Part shown: in pieces, positions 1-7,447 of the stretch | Numbering within the stretch: position 1 is the stretch's first letter | Layout of the letters: every line of letters starts with the position of its first letter | Assembly (NCBI GenBank): GCA_026014705.1 | Contig: JAOZHU010000016.1 | Span: 1 to 47,664, forward strand | From: Candidatus Bathyarchaeota archaeon | GTDB taxonomy: Archaea; Thermoproteota; Bathyarchaeia; Bathyarchaeales; Bathycorpusculaceae | Direction of reading: 5' to 3' | DNA: 47,664 bases | The notes under the pieces: generated by a model | Told to the model about the DNA's origin: nothing | Databases searched by the model: none | Seen by the model: the letters and a program-made list of their open reading frames with translations, nothing else | Translations under genes and position numbers: made by a program

Positions 1-1
1 G

Positions 2-277
2 AGTGGAAGAAGCGTATTCGGCAACTACGTTTTGATTCCTGATAAGCACTTGACGGGTAGAGAAGTTTTCAACATTGTTAGGGAATGCAGTGACACGTTT
101 TGGTGTCACCTGTTCCGTGAGACAGTGGCAAGCGACATCATCAAGCAGGACAGCACCATAATAGCAGCGTTTAAAGTTCAGAGGCGCTTGGACTTGGAGA
201 GCTACACGACAGGATTCAACTACCTAAGGCGATTCGCAAGCGATGTTATTGAAAGGGAAAACTTAGCAGTAACCTGA
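2..277 (+). CDS. C-terminal fragment of a possible tyrosine recombinase (open at left edge)
   Basis: The reading frame is open to the window edge, so the N-terminus is missing; a TTG at 32 is internal to the open frame and need not be the start. About 91 residues are visible. The segment has an HLFR tetrad (HxxR box) followed some 30 residues later by LDLESYTTGF, which has the spacing of the C-terminal box with the nucleophilic tyrosine of tyrosine recombinases. The usual second His is not obvious. It lies in a block with other mobile-element genes (primase, integrase). It could be another helical DNA-binding protein; the assignment rests on motif spacing only. Confidence 0.4.
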   Translation, partial: SGRSVFGNYVLIPDKHLTGREVFNIVRECSDTFWCHLFRETVASDIIKQDSTIIAAFKVQRRLDLESYTTGFNYLRRFASDVIERENLAVT

Positions 278-332
278 CACCTTTATTTATTTACCACGAG
301 GCACAACAACTTGAGGCGTTTTTCCATAAAGC

Positions 333-378
333 AGCGTGAATACACGCTCCATTTCCTATTAGACTATCATGGGAAATG
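333..378. other. Two adjacent inverted repeats in the 278-529 intergenic stretch
   Basis: AGCGTG (333-338) pairs with CACGCT (343-348), and CATTTCC (350-356) pairs with GGAAATG (372-378). A pyrimidine-rich tract follows near 410-420. They sit downstream of the fragment ending at 277 and could form its 3' end signal or a replication or recombination site. Nothing else is recognisable between 278 and 529. Confidence 0.3.
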
Positions 379-477
379 AGCCATTGTTTTTGAGTGAAGG
401 AACCTTTTTTCTCTCTATTTCAGTATCAAAATAAATAATTTAACTACGAAAACATGGAAAAATGAGGTGTTGCGGTG

Positions 478-496
478 CCAAAACAAAAAAAAGGAA
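478..496 (-). terminator. T-rich termination tract after the wHTH gene
   Basis: On the minus strand the region just past the stop of the wHTH gene reads TTCCTTTTTTTGTTTTGG, an uninterrupted T tract typical of archaeal intrinsic termination. No strong hairpin is needed for archaeal RNA polymerase. Confidence 0.4.
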
Positions 497-529
497 AGAA
501 CAAGGGGAACAAGCCCAAAATTCAAAACC

Positions 530-1114
530 TTATCCCTTACCTGAGAACAGCTTATCCATCAAGGCAACAGCGTCCTTTAGTGGCAACCTGACTTTTTCAA
601 TCTTCAGCGCAGCTTCAGCAAGTTTTGTTAGCTCTTCTTGTGTCCAATCGCTTAGACCGCTGACAGCGTTAAGCATAATAGGCGTTATCATATCGCGGGG
701 TGTATTGTATTTCTTGCCCTGCCTGACCGCTAGAAGACCTGCCTGTCTCAGTAGCTTTATTGATAACTGTGTGTCCAAGTAGTTGGCGAATTGTTTTAAA
801 AGACTGAAGGCTTCTGCCGCATCCTTGTAATTGGCCAGTGTTCTCATGAGGTTTTCTTCTCTGTTGAGTCCTAGGGCTATTGAAACGCCGCGGGGAGAGA
901 GCTTGTAGAATTTTATTGTCAGGTTCTTCTTGCTTTTTCCTTTATGTGTTTCAACATAGTTCTTTTTTTCCAGTCGCTCTAAGGCGTTTTTCACTGTTGG
1001 ATAATTCTTATCTGCTTTGACTAGTCCCCGCTGGATTTGCTGTGTGTTTTGGTTGGGATTCAGGGAGAGGTATTCGATTATTTCTTTTTCTATTGGAGTT
1101 GCTATTTCCGCCAT
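530..1114 (-). CDS. Winged-helix DNA-binding protein, likely element repressor
   Basis: A 194-residue protein. Residues about 5-70 form a MarR/PadR-like winged helix: a helical N-terminus, a recognition-helix region around NYPTVKNALERLEKKNY, then a beta wing rich in Lys. The C-terminal 120 residues are helical with no recognised domain and may mediate dimerisation. It is divergent from an AbrB-like gene across about 110 bases that hold inverted and direct repeats, the usual layout of an auto-regulated repressor in plasmids and proviruses. The ATG start abuts one arm of the inverted repeat (1115-1122), so repressor binding would block its own start region. The ligand, if any, is unknown. Confidence 0.7.
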   Translation of the reverse strand: MAEIATPIEKEIIEYLSLNPNQNTQQIQRGLVKADKNYPTVKNALERLEKKNYVETHKGKSKKNLTIKFYKLSPRGVSIALGLNREENLMRTLANYKDAAEAFSLLKQFANYLDTQLSIKLLRQAGLLAVRQGKKYNTPRDMITPIMLNAVSGLSDWTQEELTKLAEAALKIEKVRLPLKDAVALMDKLFSGKG

Positions 1115-1189
1115 AGTTTCACGCTCACATACTACTATCTGGATACTATCATTTTTTGATACTATTATGTGAAACTAAAAGTATATAAG
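1115..1189. promoter_or_regulatory. Divergent operator-promoter between the two regulators
   Basis: AGTTTCAC (1115-1122) and GTGAAACT (1169-1176) are perfect 8-base inverted arms. Between them ACTATC occurs at 1134 and 1145 and ACTATT at 1161, so direct repeats lie inside the inverted pair. GTATATAAG (1181-1189) is a good TATA box for the plus-strand AbrB-like gene at 1227. This is the expected binding region for the wHTH protein, the AbrB-like protein, or both. Confidence 0.55.
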
Positions 1190-1226
1190 TTTTTTGTAAA
1201 TTACTTGTAAGCCACAGGGGAATAAG

Positions 1227-1433
1227 ATGGAGTTCGAGTTGAAAACTGGGAAACAAGGACACATATATCTACCTAAGCGTATCAGAGCCATTTTAGGCGA
1301 AAAAATAAAAATTTTACCAAATGACACGGCAGGAGTAATTTTTCCCGCAGACGCAAAAACTGAGCAAGTAATAGCCAGTGTTGAGGCCATTCTCCTCATT
1401 TTGAAACTGAAAGATAAACCTATTGAGGCTTAA
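1227..1433 (+). CDS. AbrB/SpoVT-like swapped-hairpin DNA-binding protein
   Basis: A 68-residue protein whose first 40 residues fit the AbrB fold: a strand around FELKTGKQGHIYLPKRIR followed by ILGEKIKILPND, close to the family pattern of a GQI.LPK.IR box then a turn and a second strand. AGGGGAA lies just upstream of the ATG as ribosome binding site, and the TATA box is at 1181. It is the first gene of a plus-strand run continuing through the microprotein, the primase and the integrase. It probably regulates that run, opposing the divergent wHTH protein. There is no adjacent PIN toxin, so an antitoxin role is less likely. Confidence 0.65.
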   Translation: MEFELKTGKQGHIYLPKRIRAILGEKIKILPNDTAGVIFPADAKTEQVIASVEAILLILKLKDKPIEA

Positions 1434-1436
1434 CCC

Positions 1437-1577
1437 ATGACTGGTCAGGCGCTTGACACGTTGCCTGGATGCATAGTTTACTGGAAAGCTCCGTTAGCGC
1501 CTAACAACTGCCGAAAATGCGAAAGCGTGAAACTTTGCGAGAGGAGTTTCAAACATGAACGGAGACAGCGAGCTTAA
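1437..1577 (+). CDS. Cys-rich microprotein preceding the primase gene
   Basis: A 46-residue ORF starting three bases after the AbrB-like stop and overlapping the primase start by 23 bases. It has Cys at 12, 25, 28 and 34, including a CRKC knuckle, which suggests a small zinc- or iron-sulfur-binding domain. The C-terminus is basic (KHERRQRA). The tight packing and overlap suggest translational coupling to the replication protein. There is no recognised family. A second Cys-rich microprotein lies after the primase, so the pair may be accessory DNA-binding factors of the same replicon. Confidence 0.5.
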   Translation: MTGQALDTLPGCIVYWKAPLAPNNCRKCESVKLCERSFKHERRQRA

Positions 1578-3966
1578 GGCAGCGGCAGAAGCCTATCACA
1601 GCTTAGGCTACAATGTTGTCACGGTTAGGGGAAAGCAACCGCTTGAGCAGTGGCAAAAATGGACATCACAGCGGCAGACGCAAGCGGAGTTTGAAGGCTT
1701 AAATTTTGCGGATGCGGATGGTTTCGGCGTTGTGTGCGGCACACAGAACAGAGATGGCTTATACTTAGCGGTTATAGACTATGACGTGAAGAACCTTTCA
1801 GCGGAAGCGCTGGAAAAAGGAAAACAAGTTTTAAAACACTTGCCGACTACGGCGACTGAGAGAACACCAAGCGGCGGGCAACATTGGATTTACTACGTAC
1901 ACAATAAGCCGCGGACAATAAGCACTTTTCACAATGAGGCAGCGGTTGAGCTGCTTGGAGAAAATAAGCTGTGCATCATGGCTCCGAGTCAAGGATACCA
2001 ACGGCTTAACGATAACACGCCAACAGTTTTAGGCGATATTGAAACCGTGTTTGCTGAGGCTTTAGCTAAAGCGGGTGTTGCACGTAGTAAACCATCAGCA
2101 CCACCACAACACAATTTCAAACCGCAAACCGAGCCGAGACCATGCATCACTGAAGCCTTAAAACAGCAGTTGACAGGCGCCACAGGACACTTAATGCGGT
2201 TAGCCATAGCCTCAGAGTTCAAGCGCTGTGGTTACACAAACGCTGAAATTGTTGACTTGTTCAGAAATCAAGCGGACTTTAACGCTGAAGTGTGTTTAGC
2301 TCAGGTTGAAAGCGCCGACCCATCGAAAGCATCAAACTGTAAAACCATATTCGAGTACGGTTTTTGCCTTCCCGACTGCAAACTGAAACGGAAAAACAAA
2401 GACGATTCTGAGGCAAAAAATTTGTATGTGCCTAAGCCTACTGTTGTCACTTCAGAGTTTATTGCTGAAATGGTGTGGAACCGCAAAGACCCCCCAGAAT
2501 ACTTGGTTTACAACTTTGAAAGCGACACCTTCACGCGGCAAAAAGAAATAGACATGGGCGAAAACGACGCTAAGGGAAGGCAAATAATCTATGTGCCGCC
2601 ATTCAACGATTCAGTTAAAAAAGGCTTAGTTATCGTGCCTTCCGACGCAAAAGAAACCACGTGGAAAGAAGTTTTTGAAGAGATAGACGCTTTCGCTGTT
2701 TCAGCTTATGATCCATGCGGCCAGGAAGCATTAGTTAAATTGCTGGTTCGTATCGCTGTTGGAAGCTGGTTTCTTGACAGGTTTGTAGCTAACGCGATGT
2801 TTGATGTTGCTGGAGCTGGAAAATTTGCGCCTATTCTGCCTATTCGTGGCCCTAGCCAGAGTGGTAAGAACAGGTTAGCGTTTGTGTTGCGGTTGCTGAG
2901 TTACCGACCATACTTTGAAATGTCAACGTATCGGATACCGAGCCTTTACCGACCATTAGACTTGTGGCAGGGAACCCTAGTGCTTGATGAAGCGGATTTT
3001 GCCAACACAAACGAAAAATCTGAGCTAATTCACTTTTTGAATTGCAGAGCGACGGGGACACCTTTAAGCCGTCAGAACCCCAAGAACCCGAAAATCACGG
3101 ATACTTTCAGCAACTTTGGCTTAACTATTGTGACGCAGCGCCGCCCCTTTGATGACAATGCGACTGAAAGCAGAGCTATTCCTTATTATTCTGAGACATC
3201 CGACAAGAAGCTACCCGTCATCGAAACCGATGAAATGCTTAAGCAAGGCTTAGAGCTGCAAAACAAGCTACTCTACCTACGAATGAAGTATTATCGCCAA
3301 GTAACAATAGACAAGGATGCATGGGTTAACGACCTGAACGACCACAGGCTTGTGGCTTCACTTTTGCCGCTTTTGGCATTGAGCAAACATGAGCCGAGCC
3401 TAAAAGAAACAATCACCAGAACAGCGAAAGAAGTGGAAAAGGCAAAAATTGAGGAAAAAGCCAACAGCATGGATGGCTTAATCATTAACTTTCTATGGGA
3501 GAAAATCAGCGAGGGTTTGTTTGAAAACTGGAGACCAAACATTTTCTATGTGCTGGAAAGCCGAGATGTAGAGGAAAACGACGGAAAGGAAAATGAGCGT
3601 AAGACGGCTTTAACAACAAAACACATATCTGAAGCGTTCAAATGGAGCCCTCAGAGCATACGGAAGGCTTTAGCCAGTCTTGGAATCGCTGAAAAAGGTT
3701 TGTCAAATTCTGTTAAGGTTGAAGGTAAAACGCAGCGTGTTGTTTTCTTTGACCCAAGACGCTTAGAACGGCGACTTAGAGAGTTTGTGGTGGATTATGA
3801 GCCTAACAAGGTTACGCAAGTTACGGGAGTTACGGATTCTATGTGCAGTGCTGATAAAAATTCGCTGTTAGCATACGCTGAAAACTCAAATACACTGCAT
3901 AGAAAAACCGTAACTTCCGTAACTCCCGTAACCGAGCCTTCAGATTATCCGCGTTATCCTGAATAG
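1555..3966 (+). CDS. Primase-polymerase/helicase replication protein
   Basis: An 803-residue fusion. Residues about 5-170 match the bifunctional DNA primase/polymerase (PrimPol) domain: metal-binding D75-Y-D77 in LAVIDYDVK and the SGGQH box at 106-110. A linker rich in Pro/Gln follows, then a PriCT-like helical region. The ATPase part has a Walker A-like GPSQSGKN near residue 432 and a Walker B GTLVLDEAD near 473-480, as in D5/SF3-type viral helicases. The C-terminal region (about 640-760) looks like a winged helix used for origin binding. Such proteins start replication of archaeal plasmids and viruses, so this block was once an autonomous replicon. The ATG overlaps the upstream microprotein. 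Confidence 0.85.
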   Translation: MNGDSELKAAAEAYHSLGYNVVTVRGKQPLEQWQKWTSQRQTQAEFEGLNFADADGFGVVCGTQNRDGLYLAVIDYDVKNLSAEALEKGKQVLKHLPTTATERTPSGGQHWIYYVHNKPRTISTFHNEAAVELLGENKLCIMAPSQGYQRLNDNTPTVLGDIETVFAEALAKAGVARSKPSAPPQHNFKPQTEPRPCITEALKQQLTGATGHLMRLAIASEFKRCGYTNAEIVDLFRNQADFNAEVCLAQVESADPSKASNCKTIFEYGFCLPDCKLKRKNKDDSEAKNLYVPKPTVVTSEFIAEMVWNRKDPPEYLVYNFESDTFTRQKEIDMGENDAKGRQIIYVPPFNDSVKKGLVIVPSDAKETTWKEVFEEIDAFAVSAYDPCGQEALVKLLVRIAVGSWFLDRFVANAMFDVAGAGKFAPILPIRGPSQSGKNRLAFVLRLLSYRPYFEMSTYRIPSLYRPLDLWQGTLVLDEADFANTNEKSELIHFLNCRATGTPLSRQNPKNPKITDTFSNFGLTIVTQRRPFDDNATESRAIPYYSETSDKKLPVIETDEMLKQGLELQNKLLYLRMKYYRQVTIDKDAWVNDLNDHRLVASLLPLLALSKHEPSLKETITRTAKEVEKAKIEEKANSMDGLIINFLWEKISEGLFENWRPNIFYVLESRDVEENDGKENERKTALTTKHISEAFKWSPQSIRKALASLGIAEKGLSNSVKVEGKTQRVVFFDPRRLERRLREFVVDYEPNKVTQVTGVTDSMCSADKNSLLAYAENSNTLHRKTVTSVTPVTEPSDYPRYPE

Positions 3967-3980
3967 GGAGAGGTTTAGCT

Positions 3981-4109
3981 GTGGCTTGTAAGCGGTTAAA
4001 GCATTGTTTGAATTACCAGCGCGGCAACTCTAAATGTGACGGTGACGGCGCTGGGTGCAAACGGTTCGCTCAGAAATGCTTGTTCTTAGTTTACACGGAG
4101 CGTTCTTAA
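3981..4109 (+). CDS. Cys-rich microprotein between primase and integrase
   Basis: A 42-residue ORF with GTG start and a GGGAGAGG ribosome binding site about 8 bases upstream. Cys at positions 3, 9, 19, 26 and 33 and His 8 are spaced like a small zinc-binding domain (C-x5-C-x9-C-x6-C-x6-C). The protein is basic. It lies 14 bases after the primase and ends 4 bases before the integrase, so it is inside the operon. No family is recognised; a zinc-dependent DNA- or protein-binding role is inference. Confidence 0.5.
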   Translation: MACKRLKHCLNYQRGNSKCDGDGAGCKRFAQKCLFLVYTERS

Positions 4110-4113
4110 GCGC

Positions 4114-5280
4114 ATGGTTGAATCTGTCTCTGTGGTTAAGTGTCCTGAATGCGGTAGTGTTAAGCTGTTCCGAGACGGCATGCGCTACTTAGCCAACGGA
4201 GACACGGTTCAGCGCTGGTTGTGTCGAGAGTGCGGTTACAGGTTTTCAGAGATCTCTAAGGATGCACGTGGTGAAAGCTTAAATACGGTTTTCTCGGAAA
4301 ATAGTAACCGCCAAGTATGCGCGTTAAGGGAAGCGAAAAACTTGGACACAGCGACAGAAACCAAAACTGTCGCGGGAGAAGAGAAAACACAACAAGACGC
4401 CGACACTAAAGGAAAAATCGTGCAGTTCATTGTGCAGTTAACCAACGATGGAAAACGAGAAAAATCATGCCAAACATACTTCAGAATCCTAAGGCTACTG
4501 TCAAGATACGGCGCTGACCTTTCAAACCCTGAATCAGTCAAAGAAACCATAGCGAAACAGCAAAAATGGAGCGAAAACACGAAGGCTTTAGCCGTAGCGA
4601 TTTACGGAAAATTCGCAGAGTTCAACCGTCTCTCTTGGAGACCGCCTTCCTACCGACTGGATGAAAAAGTGCCTTTTGTACCGTTGGAAAGCGAATTAGA
4701 CGCTCTAATAGCGTGCTGTGGAAAAAAACTTAGTGTTATATTGCGTTTGCTGAAAGAAACAGGTATGCGTGTAGGTGAAGCATTAAGGCTAAAATGGATA
4801 GACCTTGACACCAAAACTCAAAGCATAATGTTGAACGACACTGAAAAACACGGAAAATGTAGAGCAATGAAGATTTCGGGAGAGTTATGCGCAATGCTTA
4901 ACAGCATGGCGAAAAACTCGGAAAGAATCTTTGGAAATGTATTGCTAACAAGTTGGGAAAGCAACTTCAGCGTGCAGCGAAAGAGAGCAGCAAAAAAACT
5001 TCAGAATCCACGACTAATGCAAATCCACTTTCACACTTTCCGACATTGGAAGGCAACGATGGAATACGCAAAAACCAAAGATATCCTATATGTAAAGCAA
5101 GTTCTCGGACACAGAAACCTGCAAAATACCTTGCGATACACGCAGCTTGTGACCTTTGAAAGCAACGAGTACCATTCAGCAGTTGCCAAGACCGTAGAGG
5201 AAGCATGCCAGCTTGTAGAATCAGGTTTTGAATATGTGTGTGACATTGACAATGTTAAGCTGTTCAGAAAGCGGAAATAG
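4114..5280 (+). CDS. Tyrosine integrase with N-terminal zinc ribbon
   Basis: A 388-residue site-specific recombinase. An N-terminal zinc ribbon has C10xxC13 and C37xxC40 in an InsA-like context (CPECGS ... CRECGYRFS). A core-binding SAM-like domain spans about 100-185. The catalytic domain shows R219 (ETGMRVGEAL), a probable K in NDTEKHGK (245-248), H307-T-F-R310, H333 (VLGHRN) and nucleophile Y342 (LRYTQL). The tail VESGFEYV ... KLFRKRK recurs almost unchanged in a decayed stub at 29171-29272. The gene is last in the element operon, 103 bases from the chromosomal UPF0200 gene, which marks that gap as the likely right boundary. No tRNA target is visible there. Confidence 0.9.
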   Translation: MVESVSVVKCPECGSVKLFRDGMRYLANGDTVQRWLCRECGYRFSEISKDARGESLNTVFSENSNRQVCALREAKNLDTATETKTVAGEEKTQQDADTKGKIVQFIVQLTNDGKREKSCQTYFRILRLLSRYGADLSNPESVKETIAKQQKWSENTKALAVAIYGKFAEFNRLSWRPPSYRLDEKVPFVPLESELDALIACCGKKLSVILRLLKETGMRVGEALRLKWIDLDTKTQSIMLNDTEKHGKCRAMKISGELCAMLNSMAKNSERIFGNVLLTSWESNFSVQRKRAAKKLQNPRLMQIHFHTFRHWKATMEYAKTKDILYVKQVLGHRNLQNTLRYTQLVTFESNEYHSAVAKTVEEACQLVESGFEYVCDIDNVKLFRKRK

Positions 5281-5382
5281 GCGTTTTGCCGTTCAGAAAA
5301 TCAGCATAAATAATAAAAAATGCTTAGATATGCTTTTTAATGTTGAGTGCTGCTAATGTAAGAAATAAATAAAGGGTACCTC

Positions 5383-5949
5383 ATGAACGCTGACAAGCTT
5401 GTTATTGGTTTAGCGGGAATGCCCGGGTCTGGGAAGTCCCTTGTGGTGGAGACTTGCCAGCAAGAGGGCTACGCGGTTGTTGTTATGGGCGATGTGATAC
5501 GAGAAGAAACGCAAAAACGAGGGCTGGAGCTGAACCCGCAGAACATTGGAAGAGTCATGCTTGAACTGCGAAAAACAAACGGCAACAGCGTAATCGCCGA
5601 TAAATGCATCCCGAAAATTCAGGGGCAAGAAAGTTGCAAAGTAATTGTTGACGGCTTGAGAAGTCTGCACGAGGCTGATGCTTTCAAGGCGCATTTTGCC
5701 AAGTTCTGCCTCATGGCGGTTCATGCTTCGCCTGAGACGCGGTTTTATCGGCTCTACAACCGCCGCAGAAGCGATGACCCTGCTGATTGGGCAGTGTTTA
5801 ACGAGCGAGATTCCCGTGAACTCGGCGTGGGTTTAGGCAGCACTATCGCTATGGCTGAGTACCTTATAATAAATGAGAATAACCGCGAAAGCACAAAAGC
5901 CAAAGTCAGAGAAGTGCTCCGCAGGGTTGAGGAGAAATGGCTGAAGTAA
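5383..5949 (+). CDS. UPF0200 family P-loop nucleotide kinase-like protein
   Basis: A 188-residue protein resembling dephospho-CoA kinase and adenylate kinase relatives, the archaeal UPF0200 family. It has a Walker A GMPGSGKS at 12-19 and a following VVMGDVIREE segment, an acceptor-binding region typical of the family. The lid region has the basic string YNRRRSDDP. The physiological substrate is not established; nucleotide or CoA-precursor phosphorylation is the family-level expectation. It overlaps the UPF0201 gene by 13 bases, a pairing common in archaeal genomes. It is the first gene after the left element and is likely chromosomal. Confidence 0.85.
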   Translation: MNADKLVIGLAGMPGSGKSLVVETCQQEGYAVVVMGDVIREETQKRGLELNPQNIGRVMLELRKTNGNSVIADKCIPKIQGQESCKVIVDGLRSLHEADAFKAHFAKFCLMAVHASPETRFYRLYNRRRSDDPADWAVFNERDSRELGVGLGSTIAMAEYLIINENNRESTKAKVREVLRRVEEKWLK

Positions 5950-6338
5950 CAGTCCGCGTGGAAACCGAAGTCAATCCGACGGAATCTGAAGAAAAAGTGA
6001 AAACGGCAGTCGCAAACCTGTTCGGCAATATTGCCATGCAGGCTGAGCCTTCTCACCGCGGAAGCATCCTAACCGCCGAAGCTGAGGGGCAAGAAGCGCT
6101 GTTTAAGTTTCGCAACCAGCTGCGCAATGACCGAGTCCGCGACGCTGCACGCAAAGCTCTTTTCGGAAGCCTACGCGGAAGCACTATTAGTTTCTGTTTG
6201 AACAAACAAGTGGCATTTGCGGGTCACGTTTCCTTCTCGCAGGAAACAGACGAGTCGCCTTTAGGTCCTTTAAGAGTTGTGATTAAGTGTGAAAATCCGC
6301 GGCAGCTTATCGACTGGCTTGCTCCACGGACAACTTAA
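5937..6338 (+). CDS. UPF0201 family protein
   Basis: A 133-residue protein with the family start VRVETEVNPTESEEKVKTAV and the conserved C-terminal SFSQETDESPLGPLRV segment. The family has a compact alpha-beta fold related to ribosomal protein L5 and is suspected to bind RNA; its function is not established. It starts inside the end of the UPF0200 gene, implying coupled translation, and is followed by the metallo-hydrolase gene after 15 bases, suggesting one transcript of three genes. Confidence 0.8.
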   Translation: MAEVTVRVETEVNPTESEEKVKTAVANLFGNIAMQAEPSHRGSILTAEAEGQEALFKFRNQLRNDRVRDAARKALFGSLRGSTISFCLNKQVAFAGHVSFSQETDESPLGPLRVVIKCENPRQLIDWLAPRTT

Positions 6339-6353
6339 CCGAGAAGATACCCG

Positions 6354-7364
6354 ATGTCGGAGAAAGCTATGGTAACTGAACGGGGCGCGGTTCTGCTGGG
6401 CAACTCGGTTGCCTGCGATGCATTCGACGAAAATAGACCCATAAGGGTTGTTACGCATGCACATGCTGACCACTTGGTTGGCTTAAGGCGAAGTGTGAGA
6501 CGCTGCGAAAAAGTGCTGATGACCGCTGCTACCCGCGACTTAATAAGCGTCATGAATGGTTCTCTCGAGTTGGCAGACGGCGAAGTGGAGACTTTGAACT
6601 ACGGCGAAACCATCCAATACGACGGAGAACGCATAACGCTCATCAAAGCTCAGCACATTATCGGTGCAGCACAGGTTTTAGTCGAAGATGCAACGGGCAG
6701 CCGCGTAGCTTACACCGGGGATTTCAGGCTTGACGGCACTCCAGTGTTGGACTGCGACACGCTTGTTGTCGAAGCAACCTACGGAAACCCTTCATGCAGG
6801 CGACCATTCAAAATGGATGTTAAAGAACTTTTAGTGTCCATGGTCGAGAAAAAACTGAGAACAGGAACCGTTTACGTCTTCGGATTCCACGGCAAACTGC
6901 AGGAAGTCATGCAAATCTTGCACGACGCTGACGTAAGCGTGCCCTTTGTCATGCCTGAGCGTGTCTTTCATGTTTCACAAGTGTGCCAGCAACATGGCAT
7001 GCAATTGGGCTGTTTGACGCTGTCCACGGCGAAGGAAGGCAAAACGCTTCTGGATGAGAATCTTCCCTGCGTAGCATTTTACCACATGAACTCCCGCGGA
7101 AAAGTCGGCTTGCATAACCAGCGTATATGCGTCAGCGGCTGGGAGTTCCATTCACCGTGCAGGCAAATCGGTGAGCACGAGCATTTAATAGCTTTAAGCG
7201 ACCACTCGGATTTCGATGATTTGATTGAGTATGTTAGGCGGTCGCAGCCAAAACGGGTGATTACGGATAATTATCGCGTGAGTCATGGCGAAATCTTGGC
7301 AAAAGAGATTAGCAAGCGGTTAGGAATTCACGCCGTGGCTATGCCGCAGAAGAAAAGTGTCTAG
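6354..7364 (+). CDS. Metallo-beta-lactamase fold hydrolase (SNM1/beta-CASP-like exonuclease family)
   Basis: A 336-residue MBL-fold enzyme. The metal motif THAHADHLVG (HxHxDH) is near residue 35, QHIIGAAQVLVE lies near 100, YTGDFRLDG supplies the bridging Asp near 120, and LSDHSDFDDL near 285 is the C-terminal metal-ligand motif also seen in SNM1-type and ligase-associated exonucleases. It is shorter than full beta-CASP RNases, and a KH domain is absent. Nucleic-acid hydrolysis is the best family-level expectation. It is probably cotranscribed with the UPF0200/UPF0201 pair. An alternative start is the ATG at codon 5 (6369). Confidence 0.75.
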   Translation: MSEKAMVTERGAVLLGNSVACDAFDENRPIRVVTHAHADHLVGLRRSVRRCEKVLMTAATRDLISVMNGSLELADGEVETLNYGETIQYDGERITLIKAQHIIGAAQVLVEDATGSRVAYTGDFRLDGTPVLDCDTLVVEATYGNPSCRRPFKMDVKELLVSMVEKKLRTGTVYVFGFHGKLQEVMQILHDADVSVPFVMPERVFHVSQVCQQHGMQLGCLTLSTAKEGKTLLDENLPCVAFYHMNSRGKVGLHNQRICVSGWEFHSPCRQIGEHEHLIALSDHSDFDDLIEYVRRSQPKRVITDNYRVSHGEILAKEISKRLGIHAVAMPQKKSV

Positions 7365-7447
7365 GTGAAAAGCAGCGCCTCAGCGAAAGCTTGTTAAGGT
7401 TTAAAAGCCATAGCTCCACCATCAAAGAACAGAACGGTGTGTAATCC

